A stretch of 64,000 nucleotides of DNA from MGBC120314 sp051877855 (GTDB lineage Bacteria > Bacillota > Clostridia > Lachnospirales > Lachnospiraceae): NCBI GenBank assembly GCA_051877855.1, contig JBJEJH010000036.1, positions 1-64,000 on the forward strand, written 5' to 3'. Made by a program: the position numbers and the translations under genes. Below the pieces are notes generated by a model. That model worked only from the letters and a program-made list of their open reading frames with translations, made no database searches and was not told the origin of the DNA. Every line of letters begins with the position of its first letter. The stretch's first letter is position 1. Shown here one piece after another: positions 1-8,873 of the stretch.

Positions 1-743
1 CCTGATGAAATAGCACCTACATAAGATTCCAGAAGGTCTGAACCAAGACCTGCAACGTCACCTACATTATCGCCTACGTTATCAGCAATAGTAGCCGGGT
101 TACGTGGGTCATCCTCCGGAATATGAGCTTCCGTCTTACCTACTAAGTCCGCACCCATATCAGCAGCCTTGGTATAGATACCACCACCGACACGGTTGAA
201 CATAGCAACGATGGAACATCCTAACGCATAACATGAAAGACACTGTGTAAAGATTCCGCCATTCATGATCTTATCAACAGACATTAATCCAAGTCCAAGA
301 CCAAAGATCATGTAAACGATAAATAAACCTAACAATGCAAAACCACCAACGCAAAGACCCATTACCGAACCACCACGGAAAGCAACCTTTAAGGTCTCAC
401 CGATATTCTTGGTAACGCGTGCCTTGTTGGAAACACGTACATTGGCATAGGTGGCAATCTTCATTCCTACCCAGCCTGCCGATGCGGACATAACCACACC
501 GATCACAAAGCAGATTGCGGACTGCCATGACATAAATATAAGTAAAACTGCAATAATGGCTACCACGATTGCAATAATCTTATATTCATAAGTAATAAAT
601 GCATTGGCACCAACACGAATGGCTGATGCGATTTCAGACATAACGTCTGTACCTTCATCCATTTTCTTTACAGTCGAAAAGTTGAACGCTGCAAAGATCA
701 ATGCTGCAAGAGCTGCGACAATAACTAAAATAAGAGCTGTCAT
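1..743 (-). CDS. hppA: Membrane-bound ion-translocating pyrophosphatase, N-terminal part
   Basis: The gene starts at the ATG at 743 and runs off the left edge, leaving about 247 codons. Reading it by eye gives hydrophobic helices from residue 1 and then the family substrate-binding block, with GGGIYTKAADMGADLVGK followed by IPEDDPRNPATIADNVGDN and VGDVAGLGSDL. These Asp/Lys-rich motifs bind Mg-pyrophosphate in membrane pyrophosphatases, which couple PPi hydrolysis to H+ or Na+ export. The ion cannot be decided because the C-terminal half is outside the window. The ribosome site is AGGGAG and a good promoter lies 54 bases upstream. Confidence 0.96.
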   Translation of the reverse strand, partial: MTALILVIVAALAALIFAAFNFSTVKKMDEGTDVMSEIASAIRVGANAFITYEYKIIAIVVAIIAVLLIFMSWQSAICFVIGVVMSASAGWVGMKIATYANVRVSNKARVTKNIGETLKVAFRGGSVMGLCVGGFALLGLFIVYMIFGLGLGLMSVDKIMNGGIFTQCLSCYALGCSIVAMFNRVGGGIYTKAADMGADLVGKTEAHIPEDDPRNPATIADNVGDNVGDVAGLGSDLLESYVGAISS

Positions 744-796
744 TGTATTCTCCCTTTCGTTATAAAAATATTTGCGTCACTACACGCTTATAGTAA

Positions 797-825
797 ATTT
801 TAACAAATTTTCCCAACAAGGTCAA
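797..825 (-). promoter_or_regulatory. SigA-type promoter of hppA
   Basis: On the minus strand, TTGACC (825-820) and TAAAAT (802-797) are separated by exactly 17 bases. Predicted transcription start is near 790. The -35 box directly abuts the stop codon of the exosortase-locus membrane gene at 826, with no terminator visible between them. Confidence 0.75.
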
Positions 826-3279
826 TTATTTATGTGCACTCTTCATAAGTTTTTTTAAGGAATTGGGATAAACTCTTCGAACTACCGCAATCAACGCCAT
901 TAATCCCAAAATACTTACCAACAGTCCCTGCCACCAATATGGATGCTTCATTGGAATCACACTGGTACCCTGATTCACATAAATCAGATTATTCATTGAA
1001 TAGACTGCTTGTTTGTCAAATATGTCATGATCCGCCAGTGTTGTATTCACATGATCCCGTTCTGAAACCACTGTGATTTTATCCTTATCACAGGTGATAC
1101 TGATTGGAACAATGTCACGATGCGGAAGCTCGTCCACATCCTGATTCAAAGCTCTCGACAGGAGTCTTCCAACCCCCTCGTCCTTCGTCAGTGAGTAATG
1201 ATAGCTAAGATTGATTCCGATAAAAATGATGTTATCATTCTTTACCGTTCCGTAAAAATCAATATCCATATCATCTTCCCGGATGGTTCCATAGCTTTGA
1301 TCCAGTCCGTCCAGGTACACGGTCTTCCACTGTGTATTCCCCTCCGGGAACAAATCACAGTTCAGCACGCCATCAATGGTATCCAGCTCCGGATAGCCGT
1401 TGGAAAATGTAATGTCGTGACAATACACATCCAAAAACATTCGCGCCTTGGTCTGCCGATCCTCCGGGATACCATCCGCCATAACAACAATTTTTACCCC
1501 CGCTTCACTCAGATCCAGAATCATCTGTTCCGCACTCTGTCTGTCCGAAAAAGTAAATCCGCTGAGGTAAATCGTATCATACTGCGATAGCTGTTCAAAT
1601 GTATAATCATTAAGGTTCGTGGAAACCGTTTCCTCCATATTCGGGAAATCCAGTGCAATGATATTGGTTGTATCACCGATTCCTATGGTGTCATACCTGG
1701 TTGCCACACCCCATGGTCCATCAAAGCCCACATCCAGATGATACAATCGGTAATCCTTGTTGCCGTCCACCACCTTGTAACCGCATTGTTCTGCCGAATA
1801 GTCCATATAATCCACGGGACTCACATAATTATCCGTCTGATCCAGCTGGATCAACACCGTGTCATTTCCAAGTTCTTTACAACGATCAAACAAATACAGG
1901 TAGTTGCAATTCTGCAGCGCCCTGTTGAGCTGTACGATGTTGGATGTAGTGCTGGCCGACTGCCATGCTGCACCGAAGGTTGCTGCCACCCCGTTTTCAT
2001 AACCGGACACCAGATATGCACCCTGTGATTCCAGTGCACTGGCATCCAACAGTGCCATTCTCTGCCCGGTTATCTCCTTTGCCTCCTGAATCAGGGTTTT
2101 CTTCTGTATGGCATTCAGTCGTGCATTCACATCGGCTCCCGATCCATTTCCTCCAAAAAGTGCATAGGAGGGAAATACATCAAGCACTAACAATCCACAA
2201 ATAACCAGAACAATTTTCTTACGAAGGGTATCCCACAACAGGAAACTATATAAAATCAGCCCGCTTGCCATAGGAACCATCCACATCATCCACAAATACT
2301 GATTCGCCGGCAGCTCCTTGACAATGCTGTAAACACTCTGTGTCGTTCCAAAAAAGAATATCAGTGCCGTAACAAATCCCATGGCAGACTTCTTCTTACT
2401 GCAAAGAATTCCAAATACCGCCAGAAAAAAGGCAGCCAGTCCAAAGTATGCGCTTTCACTGTTTGTAATATAACACTCAATTGGATTCAGGGATTTCCAT
2501 CCGTTCTGGAAATAATCCTGCAAAATTTCCAGCGTATCCGGCATAGAAATACCACCCAGCAAAGATGGCACCCAGAAGATTCCGGAAAGCAGTGCTCCTA
2601 CCACCATTCCCACAACAACTTCCGAACTCTTGTGAAGAGAATTGTTGAGCAGGCTGTATATTCCCATATACACCAAAAATCCCACCGCGATCATGGTTGT
2701 GTAACCGGTATGACACAACATCATAAGGAAAAACCATGTGATAATCTCCAGGATCTTCTTTGGACGGTCTGTGGTGATATAAGTATACACCGCATCCAAC
2801 AGTAAAGGGAAAATCACCATACACAATGCCCGGGGAAGATTTCCTTCATTAAACAAGGTAAACAAATTATTGGGCATAAAGAACCAAAGGATTCCAAGAA
2901 AAGCGCCAAGAATTCCTCTCTGATGACGAAGCCCGATACAAAACCAGCCCATGGCACCACCGAAAAACAACAGCGCAACCAACACCAGATACCCATGAAA
3001 GATATTGCCCCCCGCAACGGCCTGACACAGGGCAATTACATAGAGGGACAAAGGGGAAAGATCACGAAACAATTCCGCGCCGTTATACCACAGCGGATCA
3101 TACAGAGGAAACCAATTTCCCTGCTGTATTGCATGATAAAGAACATCTCCTTTATAGAGATGCCGCAAGGTGTCGGATCCCGCAGGATATATTCCGTTGT
3201 TACTCACAATCATGGCAATAAGCCATGCCATAAACCCATACACAACCAGTGCAATCAGTATTTTCCATCTCTTCTTCAT
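826..3279 (-). CDS. Large multi-pass membrane protein of the exosortase G locus (PTPS-related membrane family)
   Basis: 817 aa. An N-terminal helix (about 8-28) is followed by a glycosyltransferase-C-like arrangement of hydrophobic helices to about residue 375, a long soluble extracytoplasmic region (about 380-785) and a final helix before a basic tail. The N-terminal half resembles the family called 6-pyruvoyl-tetrahydropterin synthase-related membrane proteins, which are known neighbours of exosortase genes. It starts immediately after the stop of the small PTPS-like gene (stop and start are adjacent), so the two are almost certainly translationally coupled. It is the last gene of the seven-gene operon. 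The substrate is unknown; a lipid-linked sugar transfer role is only an inference from topology. Confidence 0.75.
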   Translation of the reverse strand: MKKRWKILIALVVYGFMAWLIAMIVSNNGIYPAGSDTLRHLYKGDVLYHAIQQGNWFPLYDPLWYNGAELFRDLSPLSLYVIALCQAVAGGNIFHGYLVLVALLFFGGAMGWFCIGLRHQRGILGAFLGILWFFMPNNLFTLFNEGNLPRALCMVIFPLLLDAVYTYITTDRPKKILEIITWFFLMMLCHTGYTTMIAVGFLVYMGIYSLLNNSLHKSSEVVVGMVVGALLSGIFWVPSLLGGISMPDTLEILQDYFQNGWKSLNPIECYITNSESAYFGLAAFFLAVFGILCSKKKSAMGFVTALIFFFGTTQSVYSIVKELPANQYLWMMWMVPMASGLILYSFLLWDTLRKKIVLVICGLLVLDVFPSYALFGGNGSGADVNARLNAIQKKTLIQEAKEITGQRMALLDASALESQGAYLVSGYENGVAATFGAAWQSASTTSNIVQLNRALQNCNYLYLFDRCKELGNDTVLIQLDQTDNYVSPVDYMDYSAEQCGYKVVDGNKDYRLYHLDVGFDGPWGVATRYDTIGIGDTTNIIALDFPNMEETVSTNLNDYTFEQLSQYDTIYLSGFTFSDRQSAEQMILDLSEAGVKIVVMADGIPEDRQTKARMFLDVYCHDITFSNGYPELDTIDGVLNCDLFPEGNTQWKTVYLDGLDQSYGTIREDDMDIDFYGTVKNDNIIFIGINLSYHYSLTKDEGVGRLLSRALNQDVDELPHRDIVPISITCDKDKITVVSERDHVNTTLADHDIFDKQAVYSMNNLIYVNQGTSVIPMKHPYWWQGLLVSILGLMALIAVVRRVYPNSLKKLMKSAHK

Positions 3280-3753
3280 TTATTTCTTCTCCGTGTCCAG
3301 AATATCATCCAACAAAGAGTCAATCACATTCGAAACGGTCTTTTGGGTGAACTCCTCCAAATCCTCATTTCGTTCTTCTCCATCCATGAAATTAATGATG
3401 TAGCTTCTGGTAGGTGTCTCACTTCCCTCGATCCGGATCAGCTCACCGCCAAGCCTCTTTACAATGACGCGAATTTGCTTTCCAAAATATTCTACCAGAT
3501 TTTCAAGACTCGGAATAATGGAATCAAAAGGCTTCTCGTGATTCAGCACCTTGTTCTGATACTGCTTAAAACAGTTTTCAATCTCCTTCTCGAAGGTTCC
3601 AAATTCCAGAATTCCCTTGCGTTCCACCAGAATATCCGATGCAAATTCCCAGGTATGGGGATGGATATCTCCCTGTTTATTATCAAAAGTCAAATAATGT
3701 GTTGCATTAAGATAAAACTTAAACCGATACTCACGAAAAACCTTGTTCTCCAT
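3280..3753 (-). CDS. 6-pyruvoyl-tetrahydropterin synthase-like protein (exosortase-associated)
   Basis: 157 aa. The fold signature of the PTPS/QueD family is visible: His19 in a THYL context and His31/His33 in an HPH context match the three zinc ligands. The cysteine nucleophile that normally lies just before the second histidine pair is absent (the sequence there is KQGDIHPH). The C-terminal part carries the usual family Glu and a TRSY segment. It lies between the sensor-like gene and the large membrane protein, with its stop codon touching the next start. A pterin or queuosine function is unlikely from context, because no folate or queuosine genes are nearby. Confidence 0.8.
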   Translation of the reverse strand: MENKVFREYRFKFYLNATHYLTFDNKQGDIHPHTWEFASDILVERKGILEFGTFEKEIENCFKQYQNKVLNHEKPFDSIIPSLENLVEYFGKQIRVIVKRLGGELIRIEGSETPTRSYIINFMDGEERNEDLEEFTQKTVSNVIDSLLDDILDTEKK

Positions 3754-3786
3754 CTTCTATCCCTCATCTGTTAAAATCACACTTCA

Positions 3787-4866
3787 TTACAGTTCCATAA
3801 ATCCATTGTAAAACGCATCGATATCCTCTTTGCCATCCCATTGCGCCATTTTAACCAGTCGGGCACCCTCACCCTGCAGCGTAGAAAGTGCCTTCTTTGC
3901 CACTGTCTCGGTTCCCTGAACAAAAAGCAGTAAGATTCGATGGTCTTCCAATGTAAACCGGATAACCGATTGATCCAACATAATCTGCGCCTTTTCCAGA
4001 TAAATATTTCTGGTTGCATCATCCTTAAAATCAACCATCGCCAATGTTATTCCTGAGACTTCTTTATGTTGTATCCGTTCCAGAAAAGCTCGAATCATGT
4101 TCTCCCGGAAAACAATCTGTCTCGTATCATATAACTCCTGATTCATCAACCGTTCATTTAACTGATTGACACTCATGTTCAGATATTCCACCGTACTTCG
4201 CAATTGTCTTTCTTCTTTTCGCACCGTTTCCACGCGATGGGATAGAACCATGGCCAAGGTCAGGAAGATAAATGCAACCACCCCGAAGATGACGCACAAT
4301 CCGATCTTTGAACCAAGGAACCGATTGTTATCCAAAAAAACATTCTGATTGGTCAAAAGGCACAGACGATAGGAGGAACCCCCATACTCAAACAACACCC
4401 CCGATGCCACAAAGCTCTTGTCACCGATATAGATCATCTGATGCGTTACCCGGTTCAGCTGCAATCCATCCAAAAAGGCCTTGGCACTTTCGGATACATA
4501 GTAAGTTGACGTTGTAAATCCCTTATACTTATTGGTTTCCGAGACATCCTTGACAAAGAGCATGGCCTCATCCTTGGAAAATGTCCAATACTTATTCGTA
4601 GATGCATCCAGTGATCCCAGAATCTGCGTTACGATTTCCTCATCGTCACGATTGGATTTTAAATTAATCTGGTCCAGAACCAATTGCACGTAGGCATCCT
4701 GCTGAATCGCACACACATCCACGACACCTTTTTCATACCGGTCCAGCTGCATCCACACAAGCCATGCGGTAACCGCAACCACAATAATACTTCCCACTGT
4801 CACATAGGCAAATGCATGACCCAAAAATTTTTGTATAAAATTTGCTTTTTTCACACTACTTTTCAT
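3787..4866 (-). CDS. Two-pass membrane protein with extracytoplasmic domain and GGDEF-like cytoplasmic remnant
   Basis: About 359 aa from the ATG at 4866; an upstream ATG at 4887 would add 7 residues. The layout is a short basic N-terminus, TM helix 1 (VGSIIVVAVTAWLVW), an extracytoplasmic region of about 140 residues, TM helix 2 (IGLCVIFGVVAFIFLTLAMV), a likely coiled-coil linker and a C-terminal domain of about 110 residues. That domain has a beta-alpha pattern reminiscent of GGDEF domains but no GGDEF motif, so cyclase activity is not expected. The start overlaps the glycosyltransferase stop at 4856, which indicates co-translation. It may be a sensor for the exosortase/glycosyltransferase machinery; no family name is assigned. 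Confidence 0.65.
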   Translation of the reverse strand: MKSSVKKANFIQKFLGHAFAYVTVGSIIVVAVTAWLVWMQLDRYEKGVVDVCAIQQDAYVQLVLDQINLKSNRDDEEIVTQILGSLDASTNKYWTFSKDEAMLFVKDVSETNKYKGFTTSTYYVSESAKAFLDGLQLNRVTHQMIYIGDKSFVASGVLFEYGGSSYRLCLLTNQNVFLDNNRFLGSKIGLCVIFGVVAFIFLTLAMVLSHRVETVRKEERQLRSTVEYLNMSVNQLNERLMNQELYDTRQIVFRENMIRAFLERIQHKEVSGITLAMVDFKDDATRNIYLEKAQIMLDQSVIRFTLEDHRILLLFVQGTETVAKKALSTLQGEGARLVKMAQWDGKEDIDAFYNGFMEL

Positions 4867-6247
4867 TTTCACTCTCAACCATCTCATTATTGACCCAGTC
4901 CCGCACTTTCTTCAGTCCGGTCAAAACAACAGAAAATTCACTTTTCACCACATCCACAAAGGCATTTTTCTCATCCGTCAGATTTCTTGTCTTCCAGGCA
5001 CTGTCCGTACCGATACTGTTAATAATTCCTGCCATTCGGATAAAGAACACGATAAAATTAAAAAACGGAAGAAGGGCCACTACCCACCAGTTCTTCGCAT
5101 AATAATTTCGAACTTCCTTAAATCCCCGTAAGAATACCAACACCGTGGCAAAGTATAAGTATCCCACAATAATATAGATTATAAATATTAATGACACCGA
5201 TCCAAGAATAACCTTGCTTGAGTAGTTCATGCACAGTAAGCAGATCAAGGCAAGATACCAGATCAATCGCGGGAAGGCAAAGGTATGATCGTATAACAAG
5301 GTCTTGATATTAACATCTGTAATACCTGTAGTAAAATGATTATTCTTATCAAGAAACTGCTTTGCAACCTCAAGACTACCTCGCTGCCAGCGCTGACGCT
5401 GGGTATAGAGCTTATTGATGCCTTCGATGGGATCCACGAAAAACAGAGCATTTTCACATATTTCAACCCGTTCCTTCTGAATATACCGCATTTGAAACGT
5501 AATATGTGTATCCTCACAAATCGTACTGGTGTTATACATTCTGGACTTTAATATCGCAGATTTACGAAACGCCGAAAAGGCGCCGGACAAGGTATATACC
5601 GCATTGATCTCCGATGCATAGCTTCGTCCCGCCAAAAATGCCTGAGCATATTCCATAAATTCCAGTTTTCGCAGTAATCGCGGAAAGAATCCCTTATACT
5701 CCTCAATCAGGCGTGGCTCAATCAGGATTGCTCCCGTCATACAATTCAGGTCCTGACAGGCCTCGAACTTGTCCACCATATTGGTAAGGGCTGATTTCTC
5801 AAGAATACCGTCACTGTCCAGATTGATAATATACTTTCCGTCACTATTGTATAAGGCCAGGTTCAACGCCCTGGACTTTCCCTGCTTTGCATTCAGCCAT
5901 TGCATTCGAAGTTCGGGAAATGCTTTCTGACACTGGGCAAACACATCGAAACTGTTATCTTTTCCCTGATTATTAACCAGAAAAATACGAATTCGATCAT
6001 TCGGGTATTCACTATCCCGAATCGATCGAATACAGTTAAATAACGTCTGAGATGAATTATACACAGGAACAATCAAGGATATTTCCGGATATAAGACAGG
6101 CTTCTCATAGCTTTTATTAATTTTATTTCGACGTTTCAAAATAAGGAGAAATCCGCCAATAGACGGAACAATCTCCATAATAATCGGAATGATGATCCAC
6201 GCACCCCAGAACACCACCGAACTTAAAAAGGTTTTAATCGTGATCAT
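4856..6247 (-). CDS. Membrane glycosyltransferase family 2, exosortase G-associated
   Basis: 463 aa. TM helices flank a GT-A domain: one at about 8-35 and several after about 315. Catalytic features are the nucleotide-sugar motif SLIVPVYN near 57-64, DSD at 144-146, ED at 245-246 and QRQRW at 283-287, the set seen in processive synthases such as hyaluronan or cellulose synthase. It overlaps the exosortase stop by 14 bases, with GGGAG upstream of the ATG. The match in order and neighbours to the putative glycosyltransferase found in XrtG loci (TIGR03111 type) is strong. It probably makes or elongates a glycan for the sorted protein or envelope; the sugar is unknown. Confidence 0.88.
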   Translation of the reverse strand: MITIKTFLSSVVFWGAWIIIPIIMEIVPSIGGFLLILKRRNKINKSYEKPVLYPEISLIVPVYNSSQTLFNCIRSIRDSEYPNDRIRIFLVNNQGKDNSFDVFAQCQKAFPELRMQWLNAKQGKSRALNLALYNSDGKYIINLDSDGILEKSALTNMVDKFEACQDLNCMTGAILIEPRLIEEYKGFFPRLLRKLEFMEYAQAFLAGRSYASEINAVYTLSGAFSAFRKSAILKSRMYNTSTICEDTHITFQMRYIQKERVEICENALFFVDPIEGINKLYTQRQRWQRGSLEVAKQFLDKNNHFTTGITDVNIKTLLYDHTFAFPRLIWYLALICLLCMNYSSKVILGSVSLIFIIYIIVGYLYFATVLVFLRGFKEVRNYYAKNWWVVALLPFFNFIVFFIRMAGIINSIGTDSAWKTRNLTDEKNAFVDVVKSEFSVVLTGLKKVRDWVNNEMVESENEK

Positions 6248-6827
6248 AGGTAAATACTCCCACTTTCATTTTTACAATCTGTGGCTTTGTAAACACGAAA
6301 AAATACAACAGTACCGAAAGGGCATAGAAGAAAAATCTTCCCACAAAGGTATGGGCCAGATAATATGCCGAATTGCCGCCAAAATGTACCATCTCACAGA
6401 TCAGTATTACCCGCAGGGCATTGGACAGCATGATATAGGCAAATCCGATAATGCCAACAAATATTTTCTCATATCGCGTATATACATCAAAAAATAATAA
6501 CAGAGACAGAAACGCAAGAATTTCAATAATTCCGGAACACTCGAAATCCATCTGTAATGTAATCGCTCCCGTTACTGTCTCTATAAACAGAATTCCATAT
6601 TTAAAATAAGCAGTAAATGTTCCCGTCAAATCTCCCACAAACCCTGCCATGGCAGAAACCGCCTGGGCAAGTGGCTGTGTTAACACCGGCCTGAGATACA
6701 CCATGAGCAACAGGAACAATCCAAGACTTCCCCATAAAAATCTCCAAGCCAGTATTTCGGCTTTTGTCAGAACATGCAGAACATATAACCACACTAGACC
6801 AATAAGAATTCCAAGAATCCATTGCAT
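6234..6827 (-). CDS. xrtG: Exosortase family protein, XrtG type
   Basis: 197 aa, nearly all hydrophobic helices. The exosortase/archaeosortase triad is intact: Cys97 in the ECSGI motif, Arg139 in SNALR, and His159 in AHTFVGRFFFY. These enzymes are membrane transpeptidases that cleave a short C-terminal sorting tail after translocation. The start codon directly follows the stop of the Firmicu-CTERM gene, and the GAGGTGA ribosome site lies inside that gene's end, so enzyme and substrate are coupled. The glycosyltransferase overlaps its end. Family membership is firm from the triad and context; no XrtG enzyme activity is shown here. Confidence 0.92.
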   Translation of the reverse strand: MQWILGILIGLVWLYVLHVLTKAEILAWRFLWGSLGLFLLLMVYLRPVLTQPLAQAVSAMAGFVGDLTGTFTAYFKYGILFIETVTGAITLQMDFECSGIIEILAFLSLLLFFDVYTRYEKIFVGIIGFAYIMLSNALRVILICEMVHFGGNSAYYLAHTFVGRFFFYALSVLLYFFVFTKPQIVKMKVGVFTYDHD

Positions 6828-8858
6828 CTAGATCACCTCTTTTTTACGACGATAAAGAACCACACCGGTCATTCCAAGGCAAAGCAGAATGCCAAGCCAA
6901 CTTCCTGTGGATGCACCTGCAGTCTCCACCCACTGATGCCCGATTCTGCCAAAATTAGCCTCCACGGTCTTGATATCAGTAGCATCAATTCCAAATTTCT
7001 GAGCCAGCGCATTCGGATCCAATACAAATTCCGTCTCATCCGAAGATGCTCCGATGGTAATCATCATCTTTCCGTATACTGCATTTCCCGGCATATCATT
7101 GATATTCGGTGCTCCGCCCCATCCCTGGGAGTCCACCATATAGAACTCGTAGGTTCCTTCCGGCAAACCACTCTTTTGTGGGTTCCAGTTAATATTGCCT
7201 GCTGCATCTACGGCCACCATATTCGGCCAGAAATACAGATCACTGTTTAATCTTATGCCCACCGCTGAGGTAAATTCACCTCCGGCCTGAGCTCTATGCA
7301 CGGACATCATCGTAACCACATGTCCGTAAATCCCATCGTTTCCCGCATACAATGCTGCCTCTGCATCTACCACACCTTCCTGCGTTCCCGATGTGGCATA
7401 CTGAATTGTTGTGTGTGGATACGCTGCCCAATCACCATACAATCCATCATAAACAACACCATTGAATTCACCCGCAACATTTCCTGTTCCCGGGTTCAGA
7501 TTCGTGGCACTGACCACAGGATCGGACAAATATAATCCAAAGGAAACACTTCCGTTGTTTTTCGGCAAAGCGCCGGCAGGAATTGCGATTTCCCACTGAT
7601 TTCCATTGCGGCTACAGCTTGCACCGTCAACACCGGCTACACTGCCGCCATTATTTCTTGTCAACTGGAAAATTGTGGTGTAACCAAGATCTGTTGTCAG
7701 GGCATACATACCGTTGGAATGATCTCCGGCCATAGTAGCCGATAGATCTCCGGCATCTTCCAGATAAATATATACATAATCTCCATCATAAACCATAGCT
7801 GCTGCAAACAGATAACTATGTTCTGCGGAAGAATCCTTCATCTCTGCTTTAGGAATGGCATCCCAATCCGAGAAGTTTCCATCCAATGTGATACCTGTAT
7901 AAACCGGTTCCTTATTCACAGGTTTTGTCGGTTCCGCAGGGTTTGTTGCTCCCGTGCTGCTCTCTGTCTCGGCCGTTGTTCCTTCGGTTTCCTTGGCCGG
8001 ATCCTTTGGCACAATACTTTCGATGTCCGCTACAGGAGTCTCATTTCCGGCAAATTTAATACTAAAATCCTCCGCAGAAAAATAAGACAACGGAATTCTA
8101 CAGGTAACCCGAACACTCCCCGATGCCGTACCACTGGCTTTACTGTCAATCTGGATCAGAGAATCCGGAATATCACCATACCATGCATCCTTAAGGGACA
8201 TATTCGTGAATTGAATCTTTGCGGTACGTCCACTGTTTAACGATGCATCCTTATAGATAACCTCGATGGTATTCATCGATAAATATCTGGAATCCCATTC
8301 ATTTTCCTGAGCACTATCAAAGGTCAGATAAATAAACTCAGCGTCTTTGGTCATCTTATAACTTGAAACACTTCCATTTTGCACAGCCGGAACTGTTGGC
8401 TGTGTCTTTGTGGCAGGCTGCGTTGCGGAAGTTTCCTGCTGCACTGCAGTAGTTTCCTGCGGGGCTTTAGTCTCCTGCGGAGCACTGGTTTCCTGCACTG
8501 CTGTAGTCTCCTGTGGAGCCGTAGCTTCCTGTGCTGCTGTAGTCTCCTGTGGGGCAGAGGTTTCCTGCGCTGCTGTGGTTTCCTCTGAGGCAGAAGTTTC
8601 CTGTGCTGCCGCGGTCTCCTCTGAGGCAGAAGTTTCCTGCGCTGCTGTGGTCTCCTGCGGCACCTCCCCCTCATGATTTGTCATATTATTCTCCAACACC
8701 GTTGGTTCGCCCACCGGCTGTTCCATGTCCACTGTAGTCTCCCCTACCGTTTCCGCCATGACATCATAACGCAATGCCGGTACCGGCAACATCACTGCAG
8801 AAGTTATCACTATTGCACTTGTAAATACAGCTAATGCTCTTTCTCGAATGTTTCTCAT
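6828..8858 (-). CDS. Surface protein with Firmicu-CTERM sorting tail, predicted exosortase substrate
   Basis: 676 aa. Residues 1-36 form a signal peptide ending near PALRYDVMAE. Residues 68-150 are a Gln-Glu-Thr/Ser/Ala/Pro stalk of short repeats. The body holds two modules with a DG...DW motif (DW at 331-332 and 476-477), as in carbohydrate-binding-like surface proteins. The last 24 residues (653-676) form the sorting signal: SWLG, a hydrophobic helix and a basic RRKK end. This tail matches the Firmicu-CTERM pattern that accompanies XrtG. The gene sits directly before xrtG. It is the only protein in the window that I see with this tail. It probably ends up anchored, and possibly glycosylated, at the cell surface. 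Confidence 0.88.
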   Translation of the reverse strand: MRNIRERALAVFTSAIVITSAVMLPVPALRYDVMAETVGETTVDMEQPVGEPTVLENNMTNHEGEVPQETTAAQETSASEETAAAQETSASEETTAAQETSAPQETTAAQEATAPQETTAVQETSAPQETKAPQETTAVQQETSATQPATKTQPTVPAVQNGSVSSYKMTKDAEFIYLTFDSAQENEWDSRYLSMNTIEVIYKDASLNSGRTAKIQFTNMSLKDAWYGDIPDSLIQIDSKASGTASGSVRVTCRIPLSYFSAEDFSIKFAGNETPVADIESIVPKDPAKETEGTTAETESSTGATNPAEPTKPVNKEPVYTGITLDGNFSDWDAIPKAEMKDSSAEHSYLFAAAMVYDGDYVYIYLEDAGDLSATMAGDHSNGMYALTTDLGYTTIFQLTRNNGGSVAGVDGASCSRNGNQWEIAIPAGALPKNNGSVSFGLYLSDPVVSATNLNPGTGNVAGEFNGVVYDGLYGDWAAYPHTTIQYATSGTQEGVVDAEAALYAGNDGIYGHVVTMMSVHRAQAGGEFTSAVGIRLNSDLYFWPNMVAVDAAGNINWNPQKSGLPEGTYEFYMVDSQGWGGAPNINDMPGNAVYGKMMITIGASSDETEFVLDPNALAQKFGIDATDIKTVEANFGRIGHQWVETAGASTGSWLGILLCLGMTGVVLYRRKKEVI
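8410..8660 (-). repeat. In-frame low-complexity repeat encoding the Thr/Glu-rich stalk
   Basis: The DNA repeats a degenerate 18- to 36-base unit encoding variants of AAQETSASEETT and APQETT. It lies wholly inside the Firmicu-CTERM gene (residues about 68-150). Units differ by synonymous and Ala/Pro/Ser changes, so the tract could vary in length between strains by slippage or recombination. It probably serves as an extended spacer through the cell wall. Confidence 0.85.
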
Positions 8859-8873
8859 AATAAATTCCCCACT

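Noticed and set aside
2923..3774. 283-aa plus-strand open frame
   Set aside because: It runs antisense to two well-supported genes and has no ribosome site or recognisable domain.
8351..8737. Several Arg-rich or Cys/Ser/Trp-rich open frames on both strands
   Set aside because: They are shadows of the repeat coding for the stalk of the surface protein and have no start signals.
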